From Antiquaquibacter oligotrophicus (lineage in GTDB: Bacteria; Actinomycetota; Actinomycetes; Actinomycetales; Microbacteriaceae), in assembly GCF_020535405.1 (NCBI RefSeq), contig NZ_CP085036.1, forward strand, positions 186,001 through 250,000: a stretch of DNA of 64,000 nucleotides, given 5' to 3'. Both the position numbers and the translations under genes were made by a program. Below the pieces are notes generated by a model. The model was not told where the DNA came from, did not search any database, and worked only from the letters and a program-made list of their open reading frames with translations. Shown here one piece after another: positions 55,907 to 63,482 of this stretch. Within the stretch, counting starts at the first letter, position 1. Each line of letters begins with the position of its first letter.

Positions 55907-56845
55907 GTGGCGCTAGACGAAAATGGTCCAACCGAAGACCAGGACGTAATCGGAGAACGGCGTCGTTTGGTGTCCTTGGCCTATCGGATGACTGGGACCG
56001 TAGCGGACGCCGAAGACATCGTGCAGGAAACCTACACGCGGTGGTATCGGTTGAGCGAGCAGGAGCGAGAGGCCATCGCCGTACCAGCCGCGTGGCTGAC
56101 CCGCGTCGCAAGCCGTGTCGCGCTCGACGTGCTCAAGTCGGCTCGAGTCCGACGAGAACAACAGGTCGGGCAGTGGATACCGGAACCGGTTCCCGCTGAC
56201 CTCTTCCTCGACACCGTGCCCTCCGGGAGCATCGCGGAGGGCATCCAGGACCCGCTCGATCGAGTGACGTTAGACGACGCGGTCAGCACTGCACTGCTGA
56301 TGGTCCTGGAATCCATGACCCCGGCAGAGCGGGTTGCCTTCGTGCTTCACGACGTGTTCGGCACGCCCTTCGTTGAAATCGCGGAACTCGTCGGACGCTC
56401 GCCCGAAGCCACCCGGCAGTTGGCGGCCTCCGCTCGTCGTCACGTGCGCGAGAAGCGCACCACGGTGGTCGCCCCGGAGCGACATGATGAAGTAGTTCGG
56501 GCGTTTCACTCCGCAACTCGGGGTGGAGACATCCGTCTGCTGATGGAGACATTGGCCCCGGGCGTGGAGCTGCGGGCAGACGGCGGCGGTGTCGTCCGGG
56601 TTGCTCCGAATGTTGTCGCGGGTGCCGACCGCGTCGCCCGCTTCCTGCTCGGAGTTCTGCAGAAGGAGCCCGAGTTAGTCTTCGAGGAACGGCGCACCGC
56701 CGATGGGCTTGGGTACGCCCTCACCCTGGCTGGGAAGCTCTTCGGTGTCGTCAGTTTCCACATCGAGTCGGAAGGCATCACCGATATCTGGCTGGTCCTC
56801 GACCCGCGCAAACTCGGCACCTGGCTGTCTCCGAGCGGAGCGTAA
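55907..56845 (+). CDS. ECF41-type RNA polymerase sigma factor with SnoaL-like C-terminus
   Basis: A 312-residue group IV sigma factor. Region 2 (about 15-85, LAYRMTGTVADAEDIVQETYTRW) and region 4 (about 122-180) are followed by a 130-residue SnoaL-like domain carrying DGGG at 225-228, the ECF41 signature that serves as a built-in regulator in place of a separate anti-sigma factor. GTG 55907 has GAAAGAGAG upstream. ECF41 factors typically drive one adjacent carboxymuconolactone-decarboxylase, oxidoreductase or epimerase gene; here two epimerase-like genes share the promoter pattern. Confidence 0.93.
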   Translation: MALDENGPTEDQDVIGERRRLVSLAYRMTGTVADAEDIVQETYTRWYRLSEQEREAIAVPAAWLTRVASRVALDVLKSARVRREQQVGQWIPEPVPADLFLDTVPSGSIAEGIQDPLDRVTLDDAVSTALLMVLESMTPAERVAFVLHDVFGTPFVEIAELVGRSPEATRQLAASARRHVREKRTTVVAPERHDEVVRAFHSATRGGDIRLLMETLAPGVELRADGGGVVRVAPNVVAGADRVARFLLGVLQKEPELVFEERRTADGLGYALTLAGKLFGVVSFHIESEGITDIWLVLDPRKLGTWLSPSGA

Positions 56846-56875
56846 ACCTCACACTTTGTCTAGCGATCTCGTCAT
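56846..56875 (+). promoter_or_regulatory. Predicted ECF41 promoter before the first NmrA-like gene
   Basis: ACCTCACA (56846-56853), 16 bases, then CGTCAT (56870-56875), 67 bp before the ATG. It starts at the base right after the sigma factor stop codon. Identical in both boxes and spacing to the promoter of the sigma gene itself. Confidence 0.8.
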
Positions 56876-56942
56876 GTAGATGGGGGCATTGTGCGCCCCG
56901 CCGCGGGATGACCCCGCGACCACAGAAACGAGGAATCACAGG

Positions 56943-57695
56943 ATGAAGATCGCGGTTGCCGGTGGGACCGGCACGGTGGGGCGATACGTGGTCGAGGCGG
57001 CGCAGCAGCGCGGTCACGATGTCGTTGCCCTGACACGAGGAAACGGAGTGGACGTACTCGAAGGTGTAGGCATTCTCAAGGCAATCGCGGATGCCGATGT
57101 CGTCATCGACACACTCAACGCCACAACGCTGTCGACACAGAGGGCAATCGAGTTCTTCGACACAGCAACCCGGAACCTTCTGCAGGCGGAGGCTCAGGCT
57201 GGCACCCAACATCACATAACCCTCTCGATCGTCGGCATTGACACAATCGATACCTCCTATTACGCCGGGAAACTTGCCCAGGAGCGACTAGTGGAGGGCT
57301 CCCGCGTACCGCACACCATCGCCCGCGCAGGTCAGTTTCACGAGTTCGCGGAGCAAATCGCTGCTCAAGCCACCCTGGGCCCCGTGACGCTTGTGCCGAG
57401 AACATTGACTCGACCCGTTGCCGCAAGGGAGGTGGGCCAGCACCTCGTGAGCGTCGCGGAAAGCGGACCGGTTGGCCGCGCACCGGATTTGCTGGGACCG
57501 CGCGACGAATCGCTGTCCGACATGGTGCGCCGGATGTTCGCACACGACGGAACACGACGTCCCGTGATCGAACTACGGCTTCCCGGTGCCTACGGGCGCG
57601 GACTCGCGTCCGGGAAACTCCGCGGCAGTCCTCATGGGACGTCAGGGCTCGTCACGTTCGACGAGTGGCTGCGGTCTGACCATGAGGGGGCGTAA
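56943..57695 (+). CDS. NAD(P)-binding NmrA/atypical SDR protein, paralog 1
   Basis: A 250-residue Rossmann-fold protein with the atypical SDR dinucleotide motif AVAGGTGTVGRYVV and no YxxxK catalytic pair in the usual form (YYAGKLAQER is present). It is homologous to the second paralog at 58278-59015; both contain HHI-LSIVG and YY-GK-AQER. It is presumably the COE-type target gene of the ECF41 sigma factor. Substrate unknown. ATG 56943 follows AGGAATCACAGG. Confidence 0.85.
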   Translation: MKIAVAGGTGTVGRYVVEAAQQRGHDVVALTRGNGVDVLEGVGILKAIADADVVIDTLNATTLSTQRAIEFFDTATRNLLQAEAQAGTQHHITLSIVGIDTIDTSYYAGKLAQERLVEGSRVPHTIARAGQFHEFAEQIAAQATLGPVTLVPRTLTRPVAAREVGQHLVSVAESGPVGRAPDLLGPRDESLSDMVRRMFAHDGTRRPVIELRLPGAYGRGLASGKLRGSPHGTSGLVTFDEWLRSDHEGA

Positions 57696-57699
57696 GCAG

Positions 57700-58182
57700 A
57701 TGCGGTCGAGCGACCAACCTCCGATCGGCGCAAACGACGGATCCTCGAGCGCCCGCGACATCGATGCCCGGGGAGTCGGACGGATTCAAATGACTGCCCT
57801 CATCGGCACCATTGCCATCGCGGGAGTAGTCGGCGTCTGGGCGTATTTCTTGCCGCGAGAGTTCTACGATCATTTCCCCGTGGTGCTCGGCGAGTGGATT
57901 TCGCAGGACGGCCCGTACAACGAACACCTCATCCGTGATCATGGCGCCCAGTACCTCGCACTCGGGCTCGCCAGCGTTCTCGGGCTGTTCTGGCGCTCAC
58001 AGATTGGCTATCGCCTGCTCGGAGTCGCATGGACGACGTTCGGAGTACTTCACTTCACCTACCACGTCACTCACCTCGAGCACATGTCGGTCTCCGATCA
58101 GATCAGCCAAGTGACTGTGCTGGCCGTCGCGGTTTTGCTCGGCGTCGGTCTGTTCATTCGACCTCGACCCGCGACGAGCTGA
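57700..58182 (+). CDS. Small membrane protein of unknown function
   Basis: A 160-residue protein with a 30-residue soluble N-terminus and four predicted membrane segments (about 31-50, 75-95, 100-118, 135-153). A GxWxYFxPRxFYxxFP segment and a HxTHLEHM loop are visible. Start ATG 57700 lies four bases after the stop of the preceding gene, so it is probably cotranscribed with it; an ATG at 57682 inside that gene is an alternative. It ends before a terminator-like hairpin. No family was recognised with confidence. Confidence 0.75.
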   Translation: MRSSDQPPIGANDGSSSARDIDARGVGRIQMTALIGTIAIAGVVGVWAYFLPREFYDHFPVVLGEWISQDGPYNEHLIRDHGAQYLALGLASVLGLFWRSQIGYRLLGVAWTTFGVLHFTYHVTHLEHMSVSDQISQVTVLAVAVLLGVGLFIRPRPATS

Positions 58183-58200
58183 CCGTTCCGCAGGCGAACA

Positions 58201-58242
58201 ACGAGGCCCGCCCATCCGATTGTTGCGATGAGCGGGCCTCGT
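58201..58242. terminator. Bidirectional hairpin between the membrane protein and NmrA-like 2
   Basis: A perfect 11-bp stem (ACGAGGCCCGC at 58201-58211 and its complement at 58232-58242) with a 20-nt loop, between two convergent genes (58182 and 58278). No U-tract on either side. Confidence 0.75.
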
Positions 58243-58277
58243 CGTGACGAATCGTGGCGCGCCGTGGCTGCGCTTCG

Positions 58278-59015
58278 TCAGGTCGCCAGCGGGATGCCAC
58301 GAATCGGGTACAGCACTTCCCCCATCCGATAGCTGCCGCGGGGAACCAGCGCGTCGATTGCGCCGTTCCCAGCTACCGTCACCACTTCGCGGGAATCGCC
58401 GCGAGCCGCGAGCGTGCCCCGGAGAAGATCGTCTAGGTGGAAACGCTCCGGCCCGGCAATCTCGACTTCCGGCACGGGCGAGTCTCCAAGTGCCACTTCC
58501 ACAAGAAGATCGACGAGTTCATCGAGTTCGACGGGCTGGATGAGGTCGCGCGGCGCGAGCACCTTACCCTCAACCGTGTACTGGTCGGCGAGAACCGGAA
58601 TGTACCCCTGGAATTGAGTGGAGCGCACGATGGAGTATGGCAGCGACCCCTCACGGATGGCTCGTTCCTGAGCAACCTTTCCCAGGTAGTAACCGATATC
58701 TGAGGCATCCCCCTCTCCCACTCCGACGATGGACAACAGAATGTGGTGGGTCACGCCCGCCCGCTGCCCTTCAGCGGTAAGCGTCCGAGTGGTTTCCTCG
58801 AAAAAGCGCACTGCTCCCTCTTCGTCGAAGCGCCCCGTGTTCAGCACATTGACGATGACATCGACACCTGTGAGCACCTCTGCTACGCGCGTGCCCTCGA
58901 TGTAGTCAACGCCGTCGGCGAGCCCGCCCGAAATGACTTCCACATTCTTGGCCTCGAGGAGGTCAGCGACTTTGGAACCGACACGCCCGCGGCCACCCGC
59001 GATGAGTACTTTCAC
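58278..59015 (-). CDS. NAD(P)-binding NmrA/atypical SDR protein, paralog 2
   Basis: A 245-residue Rossmann-fold protein (VLIAGGRGRVGSKV at the N-terminus; HHILLSIVG and YYLGKVAQER mid-protein). It is paralogous to the product of 56943-57695 but on the opposite strand. GTG 59015 is the start, with AAGGA upstream. It has its own promoter with the same ECF41-type pattern and faces the rest of the cassette. The substrate is unknown; a role against reactive metabolites or quinones has been suggested for relatives of this kind, which remains inference. Confidence 0.85.
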   Translation of the reverse strand: MKVLIAGGRGRVGSKVADLLEAKNVEVISGGLADGVDYIEGTRVAEVLTGVDVIVNVLNTGRFDEEGAVRFFEETTRTLTAEGQRAGVTHHILLSIVGVGEGDASDIGYYLGKVAQERAIREGSLPYSIVRSTQFQGYIPVLADQYTVEGKVLAPRDLIQPVELDELVDLLVEVALGDSPVPEVEIAGPERFHLDDLLRGTLAARGDSREVVTVAGNGAIDALVPRGSYRMGEVLYPIRGIPLAT

Positions 59016-59061
59016 GATCTACCAGTCCTTCCGTGAGGCGGCGGTTCCGCCCCTAGGAAGT

Positions 59062-59089
59062 GACGAGTGAGGGCGTGCGAGTGTGAGGT
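59062..59089 (-). promoter_or_regulatory. Predicted ECF41 promoter before the second NmrA-like gene
   Basis: Read on the minus strand: ACCTCACA (59089-59082), 16 bases, then CGTC (59065-59062), 47 bp before the GTG start at 59015. It is the third instance in the cassette, with the same boxes and the same spacing as those at 55815 and 56846. Confidence 0.8.
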
Positions 59090-59096
59090 CCCCTGT

Positions 59097-59114
59097 CTGC
59101 AGAACACGGGGTAG
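59097..59114 (+). repeat. Right 18-bp direct repeat of the ppc 3' end
   Basis: CTGCAGAACACGGGGTAG, identical to the last 18 bp of ppc (55781-55798), in non-coding sequence 20 bp from the end of the serine hydrolase gene. It defines the right edge of the sigma-factor cassette. Confidence 0.9.
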
Positions 59115-59134
59115 CGCCTCTCGATCGCGAAAGG

Positions 59135-60340
59135 TTATCCGCCGAGCGCCCACAGCACCCCCGCCGTGAGCGGAGTGAGCCCCGGGTATCCGGGGGTGAG
59201 ACCCGCGGGCTCGATGGCATTGAGGATCACGATCGCGAGGTCTGCTTCTGGGCAGTAGGCGGCAATGCCGTTCGAGCCGGGAATCGCACCGGCATGGCCA
59301 TGGCAGATGCCGACGTCGGGGATCTCCCACGTCGCCAAGCCGGCCCCCTCGCCAAGCTGCACATGCGGCACCCCTGAAGCGTCGTAGGTGGCGGCGTAGA
59401 ACTCCGTCGAGTTCGTCGACAGTTCGAGCATCTCCTCCAGGTGCTCAGCGTCCACCACGTCACCGCCGACGAGAGCCCGGATCCAGACCGTCTGGTCTGG
59501 CGCAGAGCTCACCATGCTCCCAGCCGACCATGCACCAGGCCATTGCGGCGAGGGCGATTGCGGCTTGACGGCTCCGTGTTGCTTGAGGCAATCGGCACCC
59601 TCGCCGGTATCGCACACCAGCACGAAGCCGTTCACTGCCTGCGGCCCGGTCGCCTCGCCATCGAGGTACGTGCTCGTTAGGCCGAGTGGCTCAATGAACC
59701 GGGTGCGCACAAGCTCTTCATATGGCGTCTCTGCGGCGAGCTCTGCCACGCGACCGAGCATGATGTAGCCAGCGTTGAGGTACTCGTACTCGGTGCCCGG
59801 TGAGAAAACCGGCTCCTCGATGAAGACCTGGTCGATGAGTTCCTGCGGCGTCACGTGGCCCACCAGGTCGAAATCGAGCTCGGCGAGCCCGCTCTCGTGT
59901 TGCAACAGCATCCGTACTGTGATCTCGGTTCCGCCCGGCGCGGCCGGGAACCAGCGGTCGATCGTATCGTCGAGCGCGAGTGCGCCTTCCTCATCGAGTT
60001 GCATCACGAGCGCTGCGGTGAAGAGCTTCGTCATGCTTCCGATGTGGAAGGCCGCGTCGGGCGCGAGGGGCTCACCGGGGTCTCCCTCGCCGCTTGAGGT
60101 CGCCACGACATCGCCATCGCCGACGGACGCGGCGACCGCTGTTCCCGGGATTGTGTAGGCGAACTGCCCCGTCGAGGGCGAGGCGCGCCACTGAAGTAGC
60201 GCCGCCGTCATGCGCTCGGCGAAGAGCGCATCCCCACTCGCTGTGGCGCTCGGCTCAGGAGGAGGCGTGGCGGTACAGGCGACGATACTCGCGACGAGCA
60301 GCAGCGTGCTAGCGAGAGCGATCCATGGGTTGCGGCGCAT
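59135..60340 (-). CDS. Serine hydrolase lipoprotein (class C beta-lactamase fold)
   Basis: A 401-residue exported protein. The signal sequence ends in a lipobox (SIVAC, Cys about residue 21). The beta-lactamase/PBP4-like fold shows SxxK in IGSMTKLFTAALV, YxN in YEYLNAGYIML, and a late HGHAGAIPG in place of KTG. Such proteins are D-Ala peptidases or esterases of unknown substrate. ATG 60340 has GAGGAG five bases upstream. It is cotranscribed with the alpha/beta hydrolase 13 bp upstream. It lies directly outside the 18-bp repeat. Confidence 0.92.
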   Translation of the reverse strand: MRRNPWIALASTLLLVASIVACTATPPPEPSATASGDALFAERMTAALLQWRASPSTGQFAYTIPGTAVAASVGDGDVVATSSGEGDPGEPLAPDAAFHIGSMTKLFTAALVMQLDEEGALALDDTIDRWFPAAPGGTEITVRMLLQHESGLAELDFDLVGHVTPQELIDQVFIEEPVFSPGTEYEYLNAGYIMLGRVAELAAETPYEELVRTRFIEPLGLTSTYLDGEATGPQAVNGFVLVCDTGEGADCLKQHGAVKPQSPSPQWPGAWSAGSMVSSAPDQTVWIRALVGGDVVDAEHLEEMLELSTNSTEFYAATYDASGVPHVQLGEGAGLATWEIPDVGICHGHAGAIPGSNGIAAYCPEADLAIVILNAIEPAGLTPGYPGLTPLTAGVLWALGG

Positions 60341-60353
60341 GACTACTCCTCGG

Positions 60354-61649
60354 TCATCTGCTGAAGGGGGCGACGAATGCAGTGACTTCGTGTTCGAGCT
60401 GTGTCGAGAACGGGTACGCCACCTGATCGGCGAGGCTGGGAACATCCGCCGCGCCGACATCGCGCAGGATGTGCACGACATTCGTCAGCTCCACAAAGCG
60501 CGCTACTCCGGGAGCAAACTGGGTGGCGAGATACGCCACGCCGGAGCCCGGGGAGCCGTCACCGCACGGCGTGTTGAAGTCCTTCGTGCCACACGTGACA
60601 AGCACGGGAACGGTGATTGATGGAGCAACTGTCGCCGCATCAATCTCGTCGAACCGCTGCCCATAGAGTGTGCGATAGGCGTGCGAGACCACCATCTGTG
60701 TCGGATCGGAGCCGTAGATATTGTTCGCGATCGTCGACTGCATGACGGCCGTGTAGTCGGTGGCTCCCGGTAGCGGCACGGGGCCAGGTGCGGGGAACGG
60801 TGGTGTGCCAGTGCGGATCTCGTTGACACCGTCGGCCATCCAAGACTTCAGAACACCGGCATCCGCTTCGGTCATCGCTGAACCGGCAACCGCAGCATCT
60901 ATCTGCTCGGCGAGTTGCCGCGGCACAACGTTGAGAATTCGGTCGTACGACGGCTCGATGAGCAGCAGACCCGCCGGTGTGGGCCCAGAGCCTGGGCTGC
61001 CGGCGACCGTGATGGTGACGGCGCCGCCCTCGCTGTGGCCAATGAGCAGAAGCCTCGCGGGGTCGATCCCTGGTTTCGCGGCGAGGAACGAGAGGGCGTC
61101 ACGCACGGGTTGGACCCGCAGTTCGTTGTAGTCCCGCGAGAGCAGGAGGCTCGGGTCATCGGCGTAGGGGCCGAGGCCCGTCTCGCCCGTGCCGAGCTTG
61201 TCGTAGCGCAGCGATGCGATGCCTTGTGAGGCAAGCAGATCAGCGAGCCACGCATACTGTTCCATACGGATGCCCGCGCCGTTGCCGTCACGGTCCACCG
61301 CACCTGTGCCGCCGACAATGACAGCCGCTGCAACGGGACGGGTCGGGTCGACCGGGGCTCGATAGCTGGCATGGAAGGTCACGTCTCCACTGACAAACGT
61401 GACGTTTGCGTCTTTCTGGATGGTCGCACACTCCTCCGCGGCGGTCGCCGTTGTCGGAGCCTGACCCGTTGTCGCTGCCCCGACGACGACGAGGGCGAGG
61501 ACCAACAACGCGGCGCCGTACTCCCTGCCGGGCCGACTGCCGTACCGACGCAACACAAGAACCGCACCGATCGCGAGCACAGCGAGGGACACGATAAAAA
61601 CGACGGGCGACAGCACATCTGCCCCGGTTGCGGCAAGACAGTCCGTCAT
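60354..61649 (-). CDS. Membrane-anchored alpha/beta hydrolase
   Basis: A 431-residue protein with two N-terminal membrane segments (about 12-33 and 45-63) and a large extracytoplasmic alpha/beta-hydrolase domain. The nucleophile elbow is GHSEGG (about residue 209); CGTKDFNTP and VVHILRDV supply the likely Asp and His of the triad. Substrate unknown. It is the first gene of a two-gene leftward operon with the serine hydrolase, suggesting a shared envelope function, and diverges from the regulator at 61803. Confidence 0.88.
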   Translation of the reverse strand: MTDCLAATGADVLSPVVFIVSLAVLAIGAVLVLRRYGSRPGREYGAALLVLALVVVGAATTGQAPTTATAAEECATIQKDANVTFVSGDVTFHASYRAPVDPTRPVAAAVIVGGTGAVDRDGNGAGIRMEQYAWLADLLASQGIASLRYDKLGTGETGLGPYADDPSLLLSRDYNELRVQPVRDALSFLAAKPGIDPARLLLIGHSEGGAVTITVAGSPGSGPTPAGLLLIEPSYDRILNVVPRQLAEQIDAAVAGSAMTEADAGVLKSWMADGVNEIRTGTPPFPAPGPVPLPGATDYTAVMQSTIANNIYGSDPTQMVVSHAYRTLYGQRFDEIDAATVAPSITVPVLVTCGTKDFNTPCGDGSPGSGVAYLATQFAPGVARFVELTNVVHILRDVGAADVPSLADQVAYPFSTQLEHEVTAFVAPFSR

Positions 61650-61763
61650 GGTTTCTTCCCTCGGCGTTAGGCGGCGACTGAGAGCTCGGCGGGCACGACA
61701 GTCGGGGCCGCGCGACCCCGATCTTCCTCAAGTGTCCTAAACCGTCCACCTCGCGAACAAGAA

Positions 61764-61789
61764 CCGCTTGCGGACGTGTCCTCAAGCGG
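61764..61789. promoter_or_regulatory. Inverted repeat in a divergent promoter region
   Basis: CCGCTTG (61764-61770) and CAAGCGG (61783-61789) with a 12-base spacer, 14-39 bp before the start of the two-HTH regulator and in the gap to the divergent hydrolase operon. A plausible operator for that regulator. Confidence 0.5.
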
Positions 61790-61802
61790 ACATTGTGGAC
61801 TT

Positions 61803-62783
61803 ATGCGCGACGAGTCTCTTTTGGCCCTGGCCTACCGCGGTCGCCCTGGGACGATCACCGAGTTGGCGCACCTCTCCCACCGACCCGTCGAGGAGGTGCG
61901 AGATGCGGTGGCGCGGCTTCGCAACCGTGGCCAGATCGGCGGCCGCGACGGCGACCTCGACTACACAAATCCCGCGGATTGGGCGGCGGAGTCGGTCGCC
62001 GCGCGGGCGACCGAGCTGCGAAACAACGCGCAAGATCTCCTCGGCGAGATGGAGCGGATCGTGGCGACGCTCCCGGAGATGATCGGGCACTGGTCGGTTG
62101 GCCAGACTTCGCAGGATCCAATCCCGGTGGTCACACGCCATGGCCTCCGGGCATCCGAGGACGTGTGGTTCGAGTTTGGACAGCGCGACGCTGGCACCCT
62201 CGAAGCCGTGCTCCCCGATATCACTCGATTCCTGACGAGTCCCGAAGAGCGCGTCGCGCGGTTCTCGGAGGCGTTCCGCAGCAAGGATGCCGTGCGCGTC
62301 ATCCTCTCGAAGGCATCAGTGGGGGATGCCGCCGTGCAACCCCTGCTTCTCGCCTTCACTGCGGCCGGCATGGAGTACCGATTTATGGACGACCCACCGA
62401 GCTGGTTCTGGGTTGACGGCGCCCAGCTTGCCGTGCCCTACGAATGGGGCGAAGGGCGACCCACGAGTGTGATCAGCGTGCGCAACGCGGCGCTCTCCGG
62501 CATCGTTTCCGCCTACTTCGCATCCCTCTGGCAGCGTGCCGAGCCATCGATCCCGGTCGCGCATCCTTGGACGCCGTTGCTCAGCCTCATGCGAAAAGGC
62601 ATGACCCTCGACACAGCATCCCGCACCATCGGCGTGAACCCTCGGACGGGACGACGACGCATAGCGCAGGCGATGAATCACTACGGTGTCTCTACCCTGT
62701 TCGCTCTGGGGACGGCGTGGGCGGCGGACGCCGACTCGAGCTCATCCGCGCGAGATTCAGCCACACCCGGTCCGCTCACCTGA
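61803..62783 (+). CDS. Transcriptional regulator with N- and C-terminal HTH regions
   Basis: A 326-residue regulator. An N-terminal winged helix (TITELAHLSHRPVEEVRDAVARLRNRGQI) resembles TrmB/MarR-type folds; a central region is predicted to bind a ligand; the C-terminal 60 residues (TLDTASRTIGVNPRTGRRRIAQAMNHYG) form a second, LuxR-like HTH. It is divergent from the hydrolase operon 153 bp away, and a dyad sits in the gap. Two HTH regions in one protein are unusual but seen in TrmB-LuxR hybrid regulators. ATG 61803. Target inferred, not shown. Confidence 0.8.
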   Translation: MRDESLLALAYRGRPGTITELAHLSHRPVEEVRDAVARLRNRGQIGGRDGDLDYTNPADWAAESVAARATELRNNAQDLLGEMERIVATLPEMIGHWSVGQTSQDPIPVVTRHGLRASEDVWFEFGQRDAGTLEAVLPDITRFLTSPEERVARFSEAFRSKDAVRVILSKASVGDAAVQPLLLAFTAAGMEYRFMDDPPSWFWVDGAQLAVPYEWGEGRPTSVISVRNAALSGIVSAYFASLWQRAEPSIPVAHPWTPLLSLMRKGMTLDTASRTIGVNPRTGRRRIAQAMNHYGVSTLFALGTAWAADADSSSSARDSATPGPLT

Positions 62784-62857
62784 ATCTCGCCAGAGCAAAG
62801 GGCGGTACATCGCTCCACATACTGTAGGTACGACAAACGATCGTCTAACGTGGACTC

Positions 62858-63379
62858 ATGGCTGATCGCGAATCGAACACTCCTCTTGGACCAACCTCGC
62901 CCGATTTGGGATGGTCCCTGAGCGTGATCCTGCGCAAGTGGCACGAGCGCGTCGAACAAGCCCTGGCGGATGTGCCGCACGGCACGCGGGGCTACGAGAT
63001 TCTGACGGTCATCTCGCAGAACGAGCCTCCCACCCAGTCGGGACTCGCGAAGCATCTCAACATCGACAAGACCGTCATGCCCTACGTGCTCGACTCCCTA
63101 GAGTCGGCAGGTCTCCTTGAGCGACGCATCGATCCCCAGGATCGTCGCGCCAGACGGATCACCATCACCCCGCGCGGAGAATCCGTCCTTTCGGAGCTCC
63201 ACACGGCGGTTCGAGAGGCTGAACAGTCGGCCCTCGACAGCGTTCCCGCCAAGGTGCGTGTCGCTTTCATCGACCAAGCGGAGCACCTCGCCCTCGCCAT
63301 CAATGCGGCACCCCCGACGGATGCCTGTTCCGACTCCATCGACGGACTTGCGGTGGCTCAGGGTGCCGAGTCCGCCTGA
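62858..63379 (+). CDS. MarR family transcriptional regulator
   Basis: A 173-residue winged-helix repressor. The HTH (PPTQSGLAKHLNIDKTVMPYVLDSLESAGLLERRIDPQDRRARRI) is split across about residues 50-105, with the wing DPQDRRARRI typical of MarR. Such regulators commonly sense phenolic or oxidising compounds. The downstream FMN-reductase gene (103 bp away) is the likely target. An 8-bp palindrome ACGATCGT lies just upstream of this gene. Confidence 0.92.
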   Translation: MADRESNTPLGPTSPDLGWSLSVILRKWHERVEQALADVPHGTRGYEILTVISQNEPPTQSGLAKHLNIDKTVMPYVLDSLESAGLLERRIDPQDRRARRITITPRGESVLSELHTAVREAEQSALDSVPAKVRVAFIDQAEHLALAINAAPPTDACSDSIDGLAVAQGAESA

Positions 63380-63388
63380 CCGAATTTA

Positions 63389-63416
63389 GTTTGCGCTACC
63401 AATTGTTTGCGTAGCG
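63389..63416. promoter_or_regulatory. Operator-like repeats before the FMN reductase gene
   Basis: An inverted repeat CGCTAC (63394-63399) / GTAGCG (63411-63416) with an 11-base spacer, overlapping a direct repeat GTTTGCG (63389-63395 and 63405-63411). It sits between the marR stop and the reductase start, 67-94 bp before the latter. The MarR protein is the obvious candidate binder. Confidence 0.55.
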
Positions 63417-63482
63417 GAATATATGTTTGGGGATGTTGATTGACCTGAGTGGCGCCGAACGAGCGACCACGAAAGGAACCCA

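Larger units (their letters stand above)
55799..59114. mobile_element. Candidate inserted islet carrying the ECF41 sigma regulon
   Basis: About 3.3 kb holding four genes and three identical-pattern promoters, bounded by exact 18-bp copies of the ppc 3' end. This layout, a duplicated gene end flanking a functional cassette, is typical of integration at a gene terminus. No integrase, transposase or terminal inverted repeat is visible, so the mechanism is unknown. Calling it mobile is inference from the repeats. Confidence 0.5.

Noticed and set aside
55799..59114. A prophage or transposon in the sigma cassette
   Set aside because: No integrase, transposase, phage gene or terminal inverted repeat is visible; only the 18-bp direct repeats support insertion.
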